Below are positions 47,370 through 58,400 of a stretch of DNA of 64,000 nucleotides, piece by piece (within the stretch, counting starts at the first letter, position 1; each line of letters opens with the position of its first letter). The position numbers and the translations under genes are program-made. The DNA lies in the NCBI GenBank assembly GCA_963921795.1, contig OY997648.1, forward strand, positions 1,772,501-1,836,500. The letters run 5' to 3'. This stretch comes from Nannobrachium achirus. Lineage: Eukaryota; Chordata; Actinopteri; Myctophiformes; Myctophidae. Under the pieces are notes generated by a model. That model searched no databases and was not told where the DNA came from. It was given only the letters and a program-made list of their open reading frames with translations.

Positions 47370-47645
47370 TTGTGTAGGCAGATGGGCGGGCGCGTCGAGT
47401 CTCACCGCAAGTCTCCGACCAATAGCATGTGTTCTCCTCCCCCCTCCCCCCTCTGCTCCTCTGCTCAGCGCAGAGAACGCTGCTGCGTCATGACGTCAAC
47501 ACATTCGGTGTGACGCTCTCTGCACTGATTGGTTAGGGAAATTCTACACTTCCTCCAACAGTGATCATAACGCGATCGCCCAGGCTTCATTTTCTTCAGA
47601 TCGCCAAATGAAGCCTGGGTTTCCGAGGCTACCCCTGGACTGGCA
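47370..47645. other. GC-rich repeat segment with a foldback
   Basis: CCCAGGCTTCATTTTC at 47579 pairs with AAATGAAGCCTGGG ending 47619. CCAGGCTTTCC...GGAAAGCCTGG at 31264 is a similar motif. CTGATTGGTTAG and GACGTCA occur but no gene is visible. Confidence 0.45.
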
Positions 47646-47799
47646 TCACAGCACCCTAGGGTGCCACAGCACCCACTTTGATAAACCCTGGTCTAAAGTA
47701 CAACACTACTTCTACAATGATCACATCCAGCAGAAGTACAGTAAGAGAAATGAACAACAATGATCACATCCAGCAGAAGTACAGTAAGAGAAATGATGC

Positions 47800-48425
47800 T
47801 GTCAAGACCAGAAAGTAGTTTTTGCCACTCAGTAGGCGTCTCCACATTAATTTCCAGGTATGATGATGATGTCACACACATACCCTCTATTCTACTGGAC
47901 TGGTGGGGATGTTTTCAACCCACCCTAAGCACTAAGAGTTGAGGCATTATATTTTGTATAACACGGTTCTATTGTGCAAATAGCAGATCTACATGCTCAC
48001 AACGCCTTGCGTTGTGAAGCGTTGTGAGCATGTAGATCTGCTATTTTCACAATTTCTGCCTCTAATATTTGGCAATTTGTCCAATGATTAATTTGTCATT
48101 TTAGAGGTAAAAAGTCCTTAAATTGTCAATTTAGAAATGTGCAGATACCCTCTATACACTTAAACTTTATGTTGGTTTGTTTACTGTTGAGTAAGAAAAC
48201 AATGTTTCACATTAAGTTAATCCTCTGGGGACCCCTCAAAATAATGTGGGGACCCCCCTGGGGGTCCCTGCCCACAGGTTGAGAACGCCTGAGCTGAGAG
48301 ACATGAAGCAGGGACCCCTTAGAGAGAGATGAAGCAGGCACCCCTTAGAGAGAGATGAAGCAGGGACCCCTTAGCTGAGAGAGAGATGGAGCAGGGACCC
48401 CTTAGAGAGAGAGAGAGATTGAATG
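47800..48425. repeat. hAT-like block duplicated from the 42.6-43.5 kb locus
   Basis: GACCAGAAAGTAGTTTTTGC, then GTTGAGGCATTATATTTTGT, the palindrome (47972-48052), CTGCCTCTAATATTTGG, TTTAGAAATGTGCAGATACC, GGACCCC-rich sequence, GGTTGAGAACGCCTG and the GAAGCAGGGACCCCTTAG minisatellite, in the same order as 42655-43580. Confidence 0.75.
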
Positions 48426-49905
48426 TGTGTTATCATATAGAATATTAAGTTAAAAACGTGAGTTGTTCTATTTATAGGTTACCCTTCTCCTCCTGTCCCA
48501 CGCTTGGGGGAGATATTCCAGATCACAGTATTCTGTCCTCCCCAGCTATAGCACCCTGTTTCAATATGTAGTGGATAACAGTAGTGGTTCTACAGACAGG
48601 GAAATCCATGTATGGGCATAAAAGGGATTGTATGCATGATGTCAGATGTCATATACATCATATAGGACTTTCACAGCATATCTCCATATAGACTACAGTA
48701 CATGGCTCTCCATATACTGTATGGGTACCAGGGTCTCCATTATGGGTAACCGGTCTGATACACTGGTCAGATGGTCAAGACATGGTGAGACATCGCACCA
48801 TGTAGTGTAGTATAATACCCTCAGTCCACTTCTTCCTTTTCTAAAGGGGGTTTTGATGGTACAAGATCACAGCAATGGTCAAATCTAAATGAATACAGTA
48901 TATCAAGACAATTTCATGTTGATGTTATTGGCCAAACTTGTAATTGAATAATTAAACTTCAAAACATGAATTACTTGACACGGTAAACACATATGAATGT
49001 ACCATAATTCAAAATAAAGCAAATTACAGCAAAATGTAATTCAATTAAATAATTCAATTACATGTAATTACAATTTTCCCAACACTGGGTGTAATGTGTA
49101 ACTAAGTACATTTATTTGAGTACTGTACTTATGTCAGGGTCCCCAGATGTTTAGCTAAAAGTTAACGTTGTTTTCTTACTCAACAGTAAACAGACCAACA
49201 TACAGTATAAGTGTATAAAGGGTATCTGCACATTTCTAGCTGAGAGAGATGAAGCAGGGACCGTTAATGTGTTTTACCACTTAGCCTCTCAATACTTTGT
49301 AAAAGTTAACCCTTGGCTCTGTATGCTCCTTTCTCCCTCCAAACCTCTTTGCTGAAAAAATAACTGATCTACATTCTCACAACACCTCGCAGATCTGCTA
49401 TTTTCGTCCATGTTCCCCTCAGAATAGGGATCCTATCTCACAAAGATTTGGCGGTCCCCCCTGCAGTAACTCTGAGGACCCCCTGGGGGGCCGGACCCCT
49501 TGTTGAAGACCCCTGCACTAGAGGATCGTCTTAAATCACCTGTGAAAACAGACTGTTATAAAAACAAACCAGGACGTCTGATAAAAGACAAATGCACTGC
49601 TTGGTTTCATTAACATCATTAATACCATCAGTATTTAAGGCAACATTGTGACATCATAGAAATAACAATAATACTAATATTAATAATACATTCAACATAA
49701 CAAAACAACTTCATGTCTTCAGAGAAAAAACATCTTAAAATCACAAATATAAGAAAAATACATCAACATTTTTTTTTGTATATAAAAAAAGCATGATTTA
49801 AGATGTAAAAAAGGATTTGTTCAATAAAGGCTTGTTATGTCCATTGTTGACATCTGCATCCATAGCAACCATCGATGTTGTGCTTTCAAATGAGAAGTTC
49901 CTGTG
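48426..49905. repeat. Mosaic of dispersed repeats
   Basis: 48600-48790 repeats 33400-33590 (GGGCATAAAAGGGATTGTAT, GTCAGATGGTCAAGACATGG). 49130-49260 is an inverted piece of the 42.9-kb block. A palindrome half is at 49365-49410. AT-rich elsewhere, with no gene. Confidence 0.5.
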
Positions 49906-49907
49906 TG

Positions 49908-49911
49908 TGTG

Positions 49912-49962
<51 letters not shown>

Positions 49963-49968
49963 CTGTGT
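49908..49968. repeat. (GCGT)n microsatellite
   Basis: About 13 GCGT units with small interruptions. Confidence 0.93.
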
Positions 49969-51330
49969 GCGTGCGTATGTGCTAGTCAGTTTAGTTATTT
50001 ATGTATAGTGCAACATCCCCCCAAGAGGTCGCTGTGCACTTCCCAACATGGCAAACACTAAACACATCAGCAAAGAAAATAAAAACTGTAAAATATGCCA
50101 GCACGCCTTGGTCCAACAATAATATGACAGAACACAGCTGAACATGTAAAGATCAGCCAAAAGAAGAAAAGAAAAAATAAAGAACAAAATTAAACAAAAA
50201 CAACACAATGTAAAAACCACATGGCAGGAAGAGTCTTAACAATGAAATTCATAAACTATAAAACCAGAATGCAAGAAAACAAAATGAGTTTTTAGCCTAG
50301 ATTTAAACATTTTTAAATCCTTGGCGTCCCTGACAGCTCCAGGGAGAGCATTCCAGAGACAGGGGGCACTATCGGGCTCTACTTTCACCTGCACCCCTTA
50401 TCGCTAAACCTTTCTGACATTTCTTTACAATTTAAAAAAAACATTATTGAATATTTCAAATAGCTGATCTACATAAATAGTACATTTATATAGCGCCTTT
50501 ATCCAAGGTGCTTTACAGAGAGATTATGCATTACATTCACCCATTCACACACACATTCATTATATTCACCCATTCACACACAGGGGTTCAGAGTCAGAGT
50601 CTTGCTCAAGGACTCTTCAACACTAACTCTGGGGGAGCCTGGGATCCAACTGGGAACCCTTCTGGAACCCTCTGTGTTCTAAAGCAGTTTCTTTCCCCTG
50701 AGCCACTGCCGCCCCATCTACATGCTCACAAGGTGTCGATGTACAGTAGATTATTAGGCTATTTGAAAAATCAAAACAGTAAAAAAGGGCAAAGAAGTTT
50801 CAGGATAAGGGGTAAGGCATGGATGAACAACTGATACTTTATCATGGTGTGTTACTGTGAGCTGACCCGCATCCTGGGAGCGTAGTGGTCTTCCAGGAGT
50901 TTATGGTTCTATTAAATCAGACATGGAGAAGGTCCGTTCAGGAGGGTTAGAAGGCCAGGGGAAGCTCCTTGAAGTGGCTTCTGGCCTTTGTATGGACGGC
51001 CAGGCTATAGTGCAGTTCAATATGTTCAGAAAGGAAACTTCCTTCAAATTGTCAGGGGGAAACTATACATTTTTGGAAACAACAGAGTACAAATCAGAAA
51101 ATCCATGATTCCATTTGCTAAATCCCTTTGGGACCAAAAGTTTCAGCAGCTGCCAAAAATTCCCCTAGGGATTTTACTAATTGAATCATGGTGTTTCTTA
51201 TTTGTTATACTCTGAAGTTTCCAAAAGTATTAAAAATCCCCATGAGTGCTATGAGTGTTGGTATGCCGTGATCACATCTCCTTTTCCTGCTTATACTTTA
51301 TTAGCTTTATTAGCTGCATTCTGGACTGGC
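49969..51330. repeat. LINE-like and dispersed-repeat fragments
   Basis: GCATTCCAGAGACAGGGGGC at 50348 with AACATTTTTAAATCCTTGGC resembles a non-LTR fragment. TTTATATAGCGCCTTTATCC at 50489, AGTCTTGCTCAAGGACTC and GAGCCTGGGATCCAAC match the repeat at 1187-1500. No convincing exon from 50720 to 51330. Confidence 0.5.
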
Positions 51331-51336
51331 CTAAAG

Positions 51337-51515
51337 GCGACGCTCACACCGCTCAAATATTCTCCCATGAGAGTGGATTCTGCATTTCAATGGGAATGGA
51401 GTGGTTTCTTGCAGAACTCTGCAAATGGCAGCAAACTGCTCCATTGATTCCCATTGAAATGCATGGGCAGAATCCTCCCTCACAGGTCTAATATTTGGAT
51501 GGTGTGACTGCACCC
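51337..51515. repeat. Imperfect palindromic element (about 175 bp)
   Basis: GCATTTCAATGGGAATGGAG pairs with CTCCATTGATTCCCATTG; outer parts TCACACCGCTCAAATATT and AATATTTGGATGGTGTGA also mirror. Arms of about 65 bp with mismatches and a short loop. Confidence 0.75.
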
Positions 51516-52089
51516 TAACTAAGGCCATTTGCTGCTGTTGATGGTAAACCAGAGAAAATAGCATTGCTGTATTCAAGCCCATTCAGGCCAGGGACACATG
51601 TTAGTGTAGTACAGTACATGTACAGTATGTAGCAACATATTAGCTTTTGTAATTTCTGAATAATATATCAAGTTTCTTTCTGAAAACTTAGGTTAAGCCT
51701 AAATGGGCTAGAATAGTGATGAATGCATGGACCAGGGTTTCTTTCTTTTATTTTTGTTTTCTCATTTTTTTATCCCACGATTTTGTAACCCATTTTTCAC
51801 CCAGTGTCAATCATCTAATGTAATCCTGGGCTCTGCTCTCCCTCTGCCAACCTGGGGAGAGCAACGGACTGACCTCATGCTTCCTTTCAGGGTTTCAGCA
51901 TCTAGAAGTGAGAGTATTATTGGGTGGATTCTAGATAAGTTGCGCAGGTGGAAGAAGGCAATTCTGTCATGTTTCATTTTTTTAAATTAAGGTGTGTGAA
52001 GGACAATGATGGGTCAAAGACTACTCCTAATTTTTTGATTGTTGGATTTTGGGTTATTGAGCGGCTATCCAGGTTTGTGTGCTTGCGAC

Positions 52090-52180
<91 letters not shown>

Positions 52181-52248
52181 TGCGCGTGCACACATACAGT
52201 CTTTGACCAGATCAGATATCAGATAGATATATTGATCAATATTATAAT
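51516..52248. repeat. LINE-like fragment and (TG)n
   Basis: (TG)n at about 52091-52178. AGTTGCGCAGGTGGAAGAAG, GGTGTGTGAAGGACAATGAT and GGTCAAAGACTACTCCTAAT (51940-52030) are phrases I associate with fish non-LTR remnants, at low certainty. No gene. Confidence 0.4.
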
Positions 52249-52313
52249 GGATCCTATGAGTCATCAATGAGTCCACGTCTCTTCTTCATGTTCTGCTCAC
52301 ACATCAAAGGAGC
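52249..52313 (-). other. Possible terminal exon (unassigned)
   Basis: Minus strand: a good acceptor (TTGTTTGTCTTGCAG), then sequence with two readings. Joined to the anoctamin donor at 55367 it would add only SSFDV before a stop. In another frame it reads PLMCEQNMKKRRGLIDDS to a stop. No polyadenylation signal was seen just after. Weak evidence. Confidence 0.2.
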
Positions 52314-53021
52314 TGCAAGACAAACAATTAAACATCGTTGGCTGTGATATCTCATTAATTATGTTGGGTTTTTAATTATGATGTTGTAATAATGTGCTGT
52401 ATTATATTCACAATTCTAGGCCACCAATTGTAACAATCTGCTTTGGGGAACTACAGATGCAAATTATTACAGTAGCTCATTGCTATTTTTGACATTTATA
52501 TTAGTCAATACATTTTTAATTTAATCGTTGTGTCATGTGCCTAAATTGAAACTGTAACTTGTAGAGTATGTTGATACAATCACAGTGCAGTGATTGTAGT
52601 TGGTCTAGAGACTCTAGTCTAGACTATCCTGTGGCCAGGTGGGACACCTACTGGTTGAAAAGAGGTACTGCTTGCAGCTCAAACCAGCTATGGTACCTCT
52701 GCCAAAACTGACTTTCCAACTATCAGACCTGCAGTAGAAATGACAACCTTGTGGGGGTCCAACCTTGACATGAAAAGGTTTGAGAACAAACTGGCCTGAT
52801 GCTTATCAAGCATTATTTCTTTGAAATTCAAATCTTTGAGATTAAAGATGTTGTTTGCTAGACTGTTCATCAGAGTAATATTAGTTATTAGTGTTGTGCA
52901 GCGGTGACCATTGATCCACTCCAGATATCTAAGTGCTCAGAGGATAGAGAGAGAGGGGGAGGGGCAAGGCTTCCGCTACTGGGCGGGGCTTCTTTCTCTC
53001 TACAAGAGTTGGAAGCATAAG
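52314..53021. other. Non-coding sequence
   Basis: AT-rich, with short frames only. A CTTGACATGAAAAGGTTTGA phrase near 52762 resembles a hAT-type end. Nothing else supported. Confidence 0.35.
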
Positions 53022-54170
53022 CCATGTTTCCATAAGCTTATTTGAAAATAGGAAGCGAATTATCATAAATTCACTTTAAGACAAAGCAAATTTAGCCTGT
53101 TTCCATTTGCGGGTGTCATTCGAATTAGCGACGGTCGCAGTTGATCAGGCTGATTTTTTCAGACCGAACCGAGACGTGAGCACTGCACGTCTGACTGCTG
53201 AGACTGCACAGTGCTCATCCTGCAAGTTTCAGCGTCCTCTGGAAGGTGGCCGATCTGCAAGATCAATAGATTTGCCACTTTTGGCACGCAACACTGTGTG
53301 ATGAGGAAGGGTTAGCCACGGATGGCTTGACTCCGGGAGGTGAAAACGGGAGGAATTTACACACAGTCTGTGTCACTCCGTGTGTAACAAACAATCGGTT
53401 TGTTTTGTGGGCTAACGCTATAAAGCGGCAGGGGAAAGTGTTAAGGTGGAGGACGATATGGACCCAGAACGTCATATTTTATTCGCATTTATTGTCTGAC
53501 CCGTTTCCATTCACTAATGTGCATTTAGTTTATTCGATAAAGCCTCAAAATCCACCTCCTCCAAGCGGATAAAGGTTTTGCGGATAATGAAAGTTTATTC
53601 GAATTTTGAAGTGTTTCCATAAAAAGATTTAAGCGAAAAAGGCTTAATGCACATTAACTCATTTTGCGCCGATCCCGAGAATACTTGTGAAAAATACTCG
53701 AAAAGTACATGGTGCCGATCCCGAGTATACTCGTGAAAAGTAATATATTACTGTAACGGCGGGTATCCTACCGAGTACAATGGCGGAAGCTCCCGAGTCC
53801 ATCTCCGTCGCTGATTCATCCTCATCACGGCTCCACGGGCACAAAATAGTAATCCCATAACATTGAGGTGGACGGGGATCTCATCTTTAATGTCCATTAT
53901 CTCAAAACTACACTTTAGAAGCGAAGATGGAGGCAGATGCTCGCTTATATAACACATGGTGAAAAGCTCCGATGCGATCCAGCATGGCACCACGTAAACA
54001 TGATCGCTTCCTGTGAATGATGCGATGACGTCAGACCGGAAGTGTTTACGCTATGGACTTCTGGCCTTCAAAATAAGACAACGCTAGTGAATGGGGCCGG
54101 GGGGAGGCGCTGGACATTTTAACCCGTTAATGTCAGGAGCACTAAATGGGTTAAGAGGCTTTATGGAAAC
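53022..54170. mobile_element. 'gtttccat' family element, copy 2, with an insertion
   Basis: Left end ATGTTTCCATAAGC and right end GGCTTTATGGAAACGCC are roughly inverted. The first 600 bp match 279-854. About 500 bp of other sequence (53650-54150, with GCCGATCCCGAG twice) intervenes before the right end. A palindrome half is at 53248. Confidence 0.6.
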
Positions 54171-55080
54171 GCCACTATAGACATAAAAAGCCCTTGCGGA
54201 GGTGGCCGTTACATTCTAATTCTAATACCACCTGAATGGCCCATCCCAACACCGGCCTCAGTGCCTTGCCTCACTAATCTTTAGACTCACAAGTCAACTA
54301 CAGCTCCTAGGACTGCTTGCACCACTGTTTCTCAGCCAAACGTGTTTCTTTTTTCTACAAGTATATATTTTTTTGTATTGTTTTTAGACCCAAATCCTAC
54401 AAACAGTCTCCTAAGTGGGTGCCGGTGTCTGATGGCAAATCTCCTGAATGTCCAGTTTACTGGGGCTAGAGTGTTTTGCTGGGACAGAGAAAGGTTGATG
54501 TAAAGTAGACTTTCTCCTTATTTGTGTCTCTGAAGAAAGCCATTTTAGTATGAAAATGTCTGGAATATTGTGTGTCTTTGTGACGATGGGGTCCAGTATT
54601 TAGTTCAGTGACCGTGGAGCAACAGAATGGTTCAGAAGCTGTGTTCACCTTCACTCTGCCACTGGAATGAATACATTCCACCCTGCTTCCTGCCTCCTCC
54701 CATAGACATAGAAAGGTAGACGCCTCCTTCGGCTCTGATGCATGTGCATCGAGGGACTAAGGGAATCACGTGTGCATTGCTTCCACGTGCGTCACACATA
54801 GGGAAGTTGCTAGGCCAATCAGAGGTAGGTGGGGGCGGGTCTTTACGTACGCAGCCTGTAAGAACAGCTGAGCCGCGCAACATCGGAACTGGCTCTGTTG
54901 AATTGAATTGTAGTCCTTGGATAAGTCCCGGAAAAATCGCGCTGTGATTGGCCAGTAGTCACTTTGACTGACAGCGTTCCCTTAGTTTTTCCAGGATGTC
55001 CGGACTACAACTGTTGCACGTCGCTCCAATGAACTGGAGAGGTGAACGAGGCATCTAGCTTTTTATATCTGTGCCTCCTC
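54171..55080. other. Sequence downstream of the anoctamin gene
   Basis: Probably 3' flank or last intron. No clear AATAAA on the minus strand near the stop at 55357, no recognisable exon, and no named repeat. Confidence 0.35.
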
Positions 55081-55356
55081 CTACACATACAGGCATTAAC
55101 CTGAGATGGTGAGTCTTGTTGTGTGAGTCTCTGTTCAGACTGACCTGAGCTCCTCCTACACATACAGGCAGTAACCTGAGACGGTGAGTCTTGTTGTGTG
55201 TGTCTCTGCTCAGACTGACCTACACATACAGGCAGTAACATAGAGGAGATGGTGAGTCTTGTTGTGTGTGTCTCTGTTCAGACTGACCTGAGCTCCTCCT
55301 ACACATACAGGCAGTAACATAGAGGAGACGGTGAGTCTTGTTGTGTGTGTCTCTGC
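55080..55356 (-). repeat. Tandem copies of the last-exon 3' edge
   Basis: A unit of about 70-80 bp (plus strand GGTGAGTCTTGTTGTGTGTG, then CAGACTGACCTGAGCTCCTC) is repeated three times and runs into the real exon end at 55357-55380. On the minus strand each full unit holds GAGGAGCTCAG|GTCAGT, a copy of the exon's GAAGAGCTCAG|GTCAGT; one unit lacks the GAGCTC part. Confidence 0.85.
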
Positions 55357-55479
55357 TCAGACTGACCTGAGCTCTTCCTTCAGACGGTTCAGTTTGTCCT
55401 GCAGTCTCTCGTTCTTCACCTGCATGGGAGCGCTGGGCACGAACCAGGCTGCGATGAACTTACACACCACTACCACATG
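55357..55479 (-). CDS. ano9: Anoctamin exon F (last recognised)
   Basis: Acceptor in a TG-rich tract (TGTGTGCAG), then 40 codons and TGA: the last membrane segment ([18 protein letters not shown]) and a short cytosolic coiled tail ([14 protein letters not shown]). A donor-like AG|GTCAGT sits ten bases before the stop, at 55367/55366. If it is used, the stop is intronic and a further exon follows. The stop as written is the simpler reading. Confidence 0.8.
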   Translation of the reverse strand, partial: HVVVVCKFIAAWFVPSAPMQVKNERLQDKLNRLKEELRSV

Positions 55480-58400
55480 CTGCACACACACACACACACA
55501 GGCACTGGTCGTTGTACATAATAATAATTAAGTAAGCAGTAATAGGATCAATAAAGCGTCTCAGTAAACAAATGTACCCATGGCATGTTTCTAAACAAGC
55601 TGCAAACTAAATTAACATTTCATCCTTCACATAAGACTGAGCAAAGGGTATTTCCCCTGGGATAATAAAGGTATCTATCTATCCATCCATCCATCCATCC
55701 ATCCATCCATCCATCCATTCATCCATCCATCCATCCATCCATCCATCCATTCATCCATATGTCCGTCCATCCGTCCATCCATAGCCTGTATTCAGGCATG
55801 TCTCATATGTATTAGTTTATTTAGTTTAGTTATTTAGTATTAGTATTATGATTGTTAGCTTGGTTATGGTTGTTATGTTAGTTACGCTGCCTGTCACACA
55901 GCAGTGACAGACGTGTGAATGTGTAAAACATGTGTCATTGAATGATGAATCCTTTCCGTACCTCAAATAGGATGACGAAGGCAAAGCGGACGGCGAGAAT
56001 GAGCCAGAACTGAGGAGTGAAGCTGTAGTCATCGTTGCTCCTGTAGTCTTTATAACTGTAGAGAGAAACACATTATTAAATACTGTAGTCTTTATAACTG
56101 TAGAGAGAAACACATTATTAATACTGTAGTCTTTATAGCTGTGAACACAACACATTGATACAGTAAAAATCACACCTACTGTGAAGTGAGCAGTGCTATT
56201 TATGAGTTAATTTCATCAAGTGTCCCGCTGGCCAATCACAGCCAATCACAGCATGTCCTGCTGCAATGTTTGGCCAATGGGGACCCTGGGCGTACAACAA
56301 ACTTTGAGCCCCGGACATTTTTAACACGTATTTTGAATGGACATTTTTCACAACAATCTTTGAGCCATTTGTGCCAGGATGTAGGCCATATCTAGGCCTG
56401 ATGTAGGCCATATCTAGACCAGATGTAGGCCATATCTAGGCCTGATGTAGCCCCCGCTACGTAAGCCCTTGGCAGTTTTGAACGTGTTTTCCCCTCAGTT
56501 TTTGACCGTACAAAGCTAGATTTTGGAACACTTTTATACAGCAGTCGTCTTTATAGCTGTGGAGACTGTGATGTGATACAGTATTAAATACTGTAGTATT
56601 TATGAAGACAGTATTAAATACTGTAATCTTTAAAGCTGTGGAGACAACACATTGATACAGTCATACAGTAGTTTACTGTGATGTGATTAGGGTTACTTTG
56701 GGCTCAAGCTGCACAAAGCCTCTCCCATCTGTCCACCAATAATAATGAAAACATCTATTCATATGAATACCTTCTATCAAACACTGCCTGAGCCTCAGGT
56801 CTCCATCCAGTGATTTTACTGCTTCACACGTTGTCAAGGACGACTGGAGTACAAGATCTTCACTGCCGTAATCAGTAACATTTGCATTTTCTCACCGTCA
56901 GTTGATTCTTCATATCAATGAGTCATATTTGATGTGAAAACAGTCCACGGCCCAGGTAGGATGTGTAAATGATGTCACCAGGTAGGATGTGTAAATGATG
57001 TCATCAGGTAGGATGTGTAAATGATGTCAGATGTTGGTTCTCTATGAACTTCTGTACTTACCTGTACTGTTAACAAGTTAATAACCTGCTAATAATGTAT
57101 TCAATCAATCAATCAAACAATCAATCTGACCTGCAGTAGGTGACGTTGAGGCCATCAGAGGTGACCATCTGGTGAGGGAGGAAGTCATGGATGTTCTGGT
57201 CGTTGGTCCAAGCCATGGAGAGAGTGTTGTTGATGTAGCCTGACATGCAGCTAGAGGAGAGAAGAGACATTACATTAACCACTAACCCTAACCCTATAGA
57301 GAGTGTTGTTGATGTAGCCTGACATACAGCTGGAAGAGACAATACTTTATATTAAACACTCTAACCACTAACCCTAACCCTATAGAGAGTGTTGTTGATG
57401 TAGCCTGACATACAGCTGTAAGAGAAGAGACACATTACATTAACCCTAACCCTATAGAGTGTTGTTGATGTAGCCTGACATACAGCTGTAGAGAAGAGAC
57501 AATAGTGTGTGCCAGCGGCTACGTCATTGTAGTCCTTAGCGGCCATTTCTTGGGTCAAAACGGTGTTTCAATTGTTTGATTGCATAGAACTAATGCTATA
57601 GTCTAATCAGAACCGATCAGAACACCTGTGTAAGGCTGTGTTTACCCAAGAAATGGCCGCTCTTAGAACTACATTTGGCACACCCTATACATTAACCACT
57701 AACCCTAACCCTATAGAGAGTGTTGTTGATGTAGCCTGACATACAGCTGTAGAGAAGAGACAATACATTAACCCTAACCCTATAGAGAGTGTTGTTGATG
57801 TAGCCTGACATGCAGCTGTAAAGAAGAGACAATACATTAACCCTAACCCTATAGAGAGTGTTGTTGATGTAGCCTGAAATGCAGCTGTAGAGAGAAGAGA
57901 CAAAACATTAACCCTAACCCTATAGAGAGTGTTGTTGATGTAGCCTGACATACAGCTGGAAGAGAGAAGAGACAATACATTAACCACTAACCCTAACCCT
58001 ATAGAGAGTGTTGTTGATGTAGCCTGACATACAGCTGTAGAGAGAAGAGACATTACATTAACCATAACCCTAACCCTATAGAGTGTTGTTGATGTAGCCT
58101 GAAATGCAGCTGTAGAGAAGAGAAGAGACAATACATTAACCACTAACACATTAAATACTAACACTATGGAGAGAGTGTTGTTGATGTAGCCTGACATACA
58201 GCTGTAAGAGACAACACTTATATTAAACACCCTAACCATTAAAGTGATCCCTGACTAATACGACAAATATGTCTTAATACATTATAATTGTCCTCTATAA
58301 CACAATGTACAATGTAAAATTAAAAACACCTTAAATATTGTATTTCTTCTAGAAATAGCTAATCTTTCACTCAGTAGGGGAAATGCCTGTCGCAAGTTGA

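Noticed and set aside
50923..51215. Possible exon (MEKVRSGGLEGQGKLLEV...)
   Set aside because: No convincing splice sites and no recognisable family; neighbouring sequence is repeat fragments.
57685..58239. 184-residue minus frame with [14 protein letters not shown] repeats
   Set aside because: This is an out-of-frame reading through the exon D edge array, not an exon. The true exon D frame reads [11 protein letters not shown].
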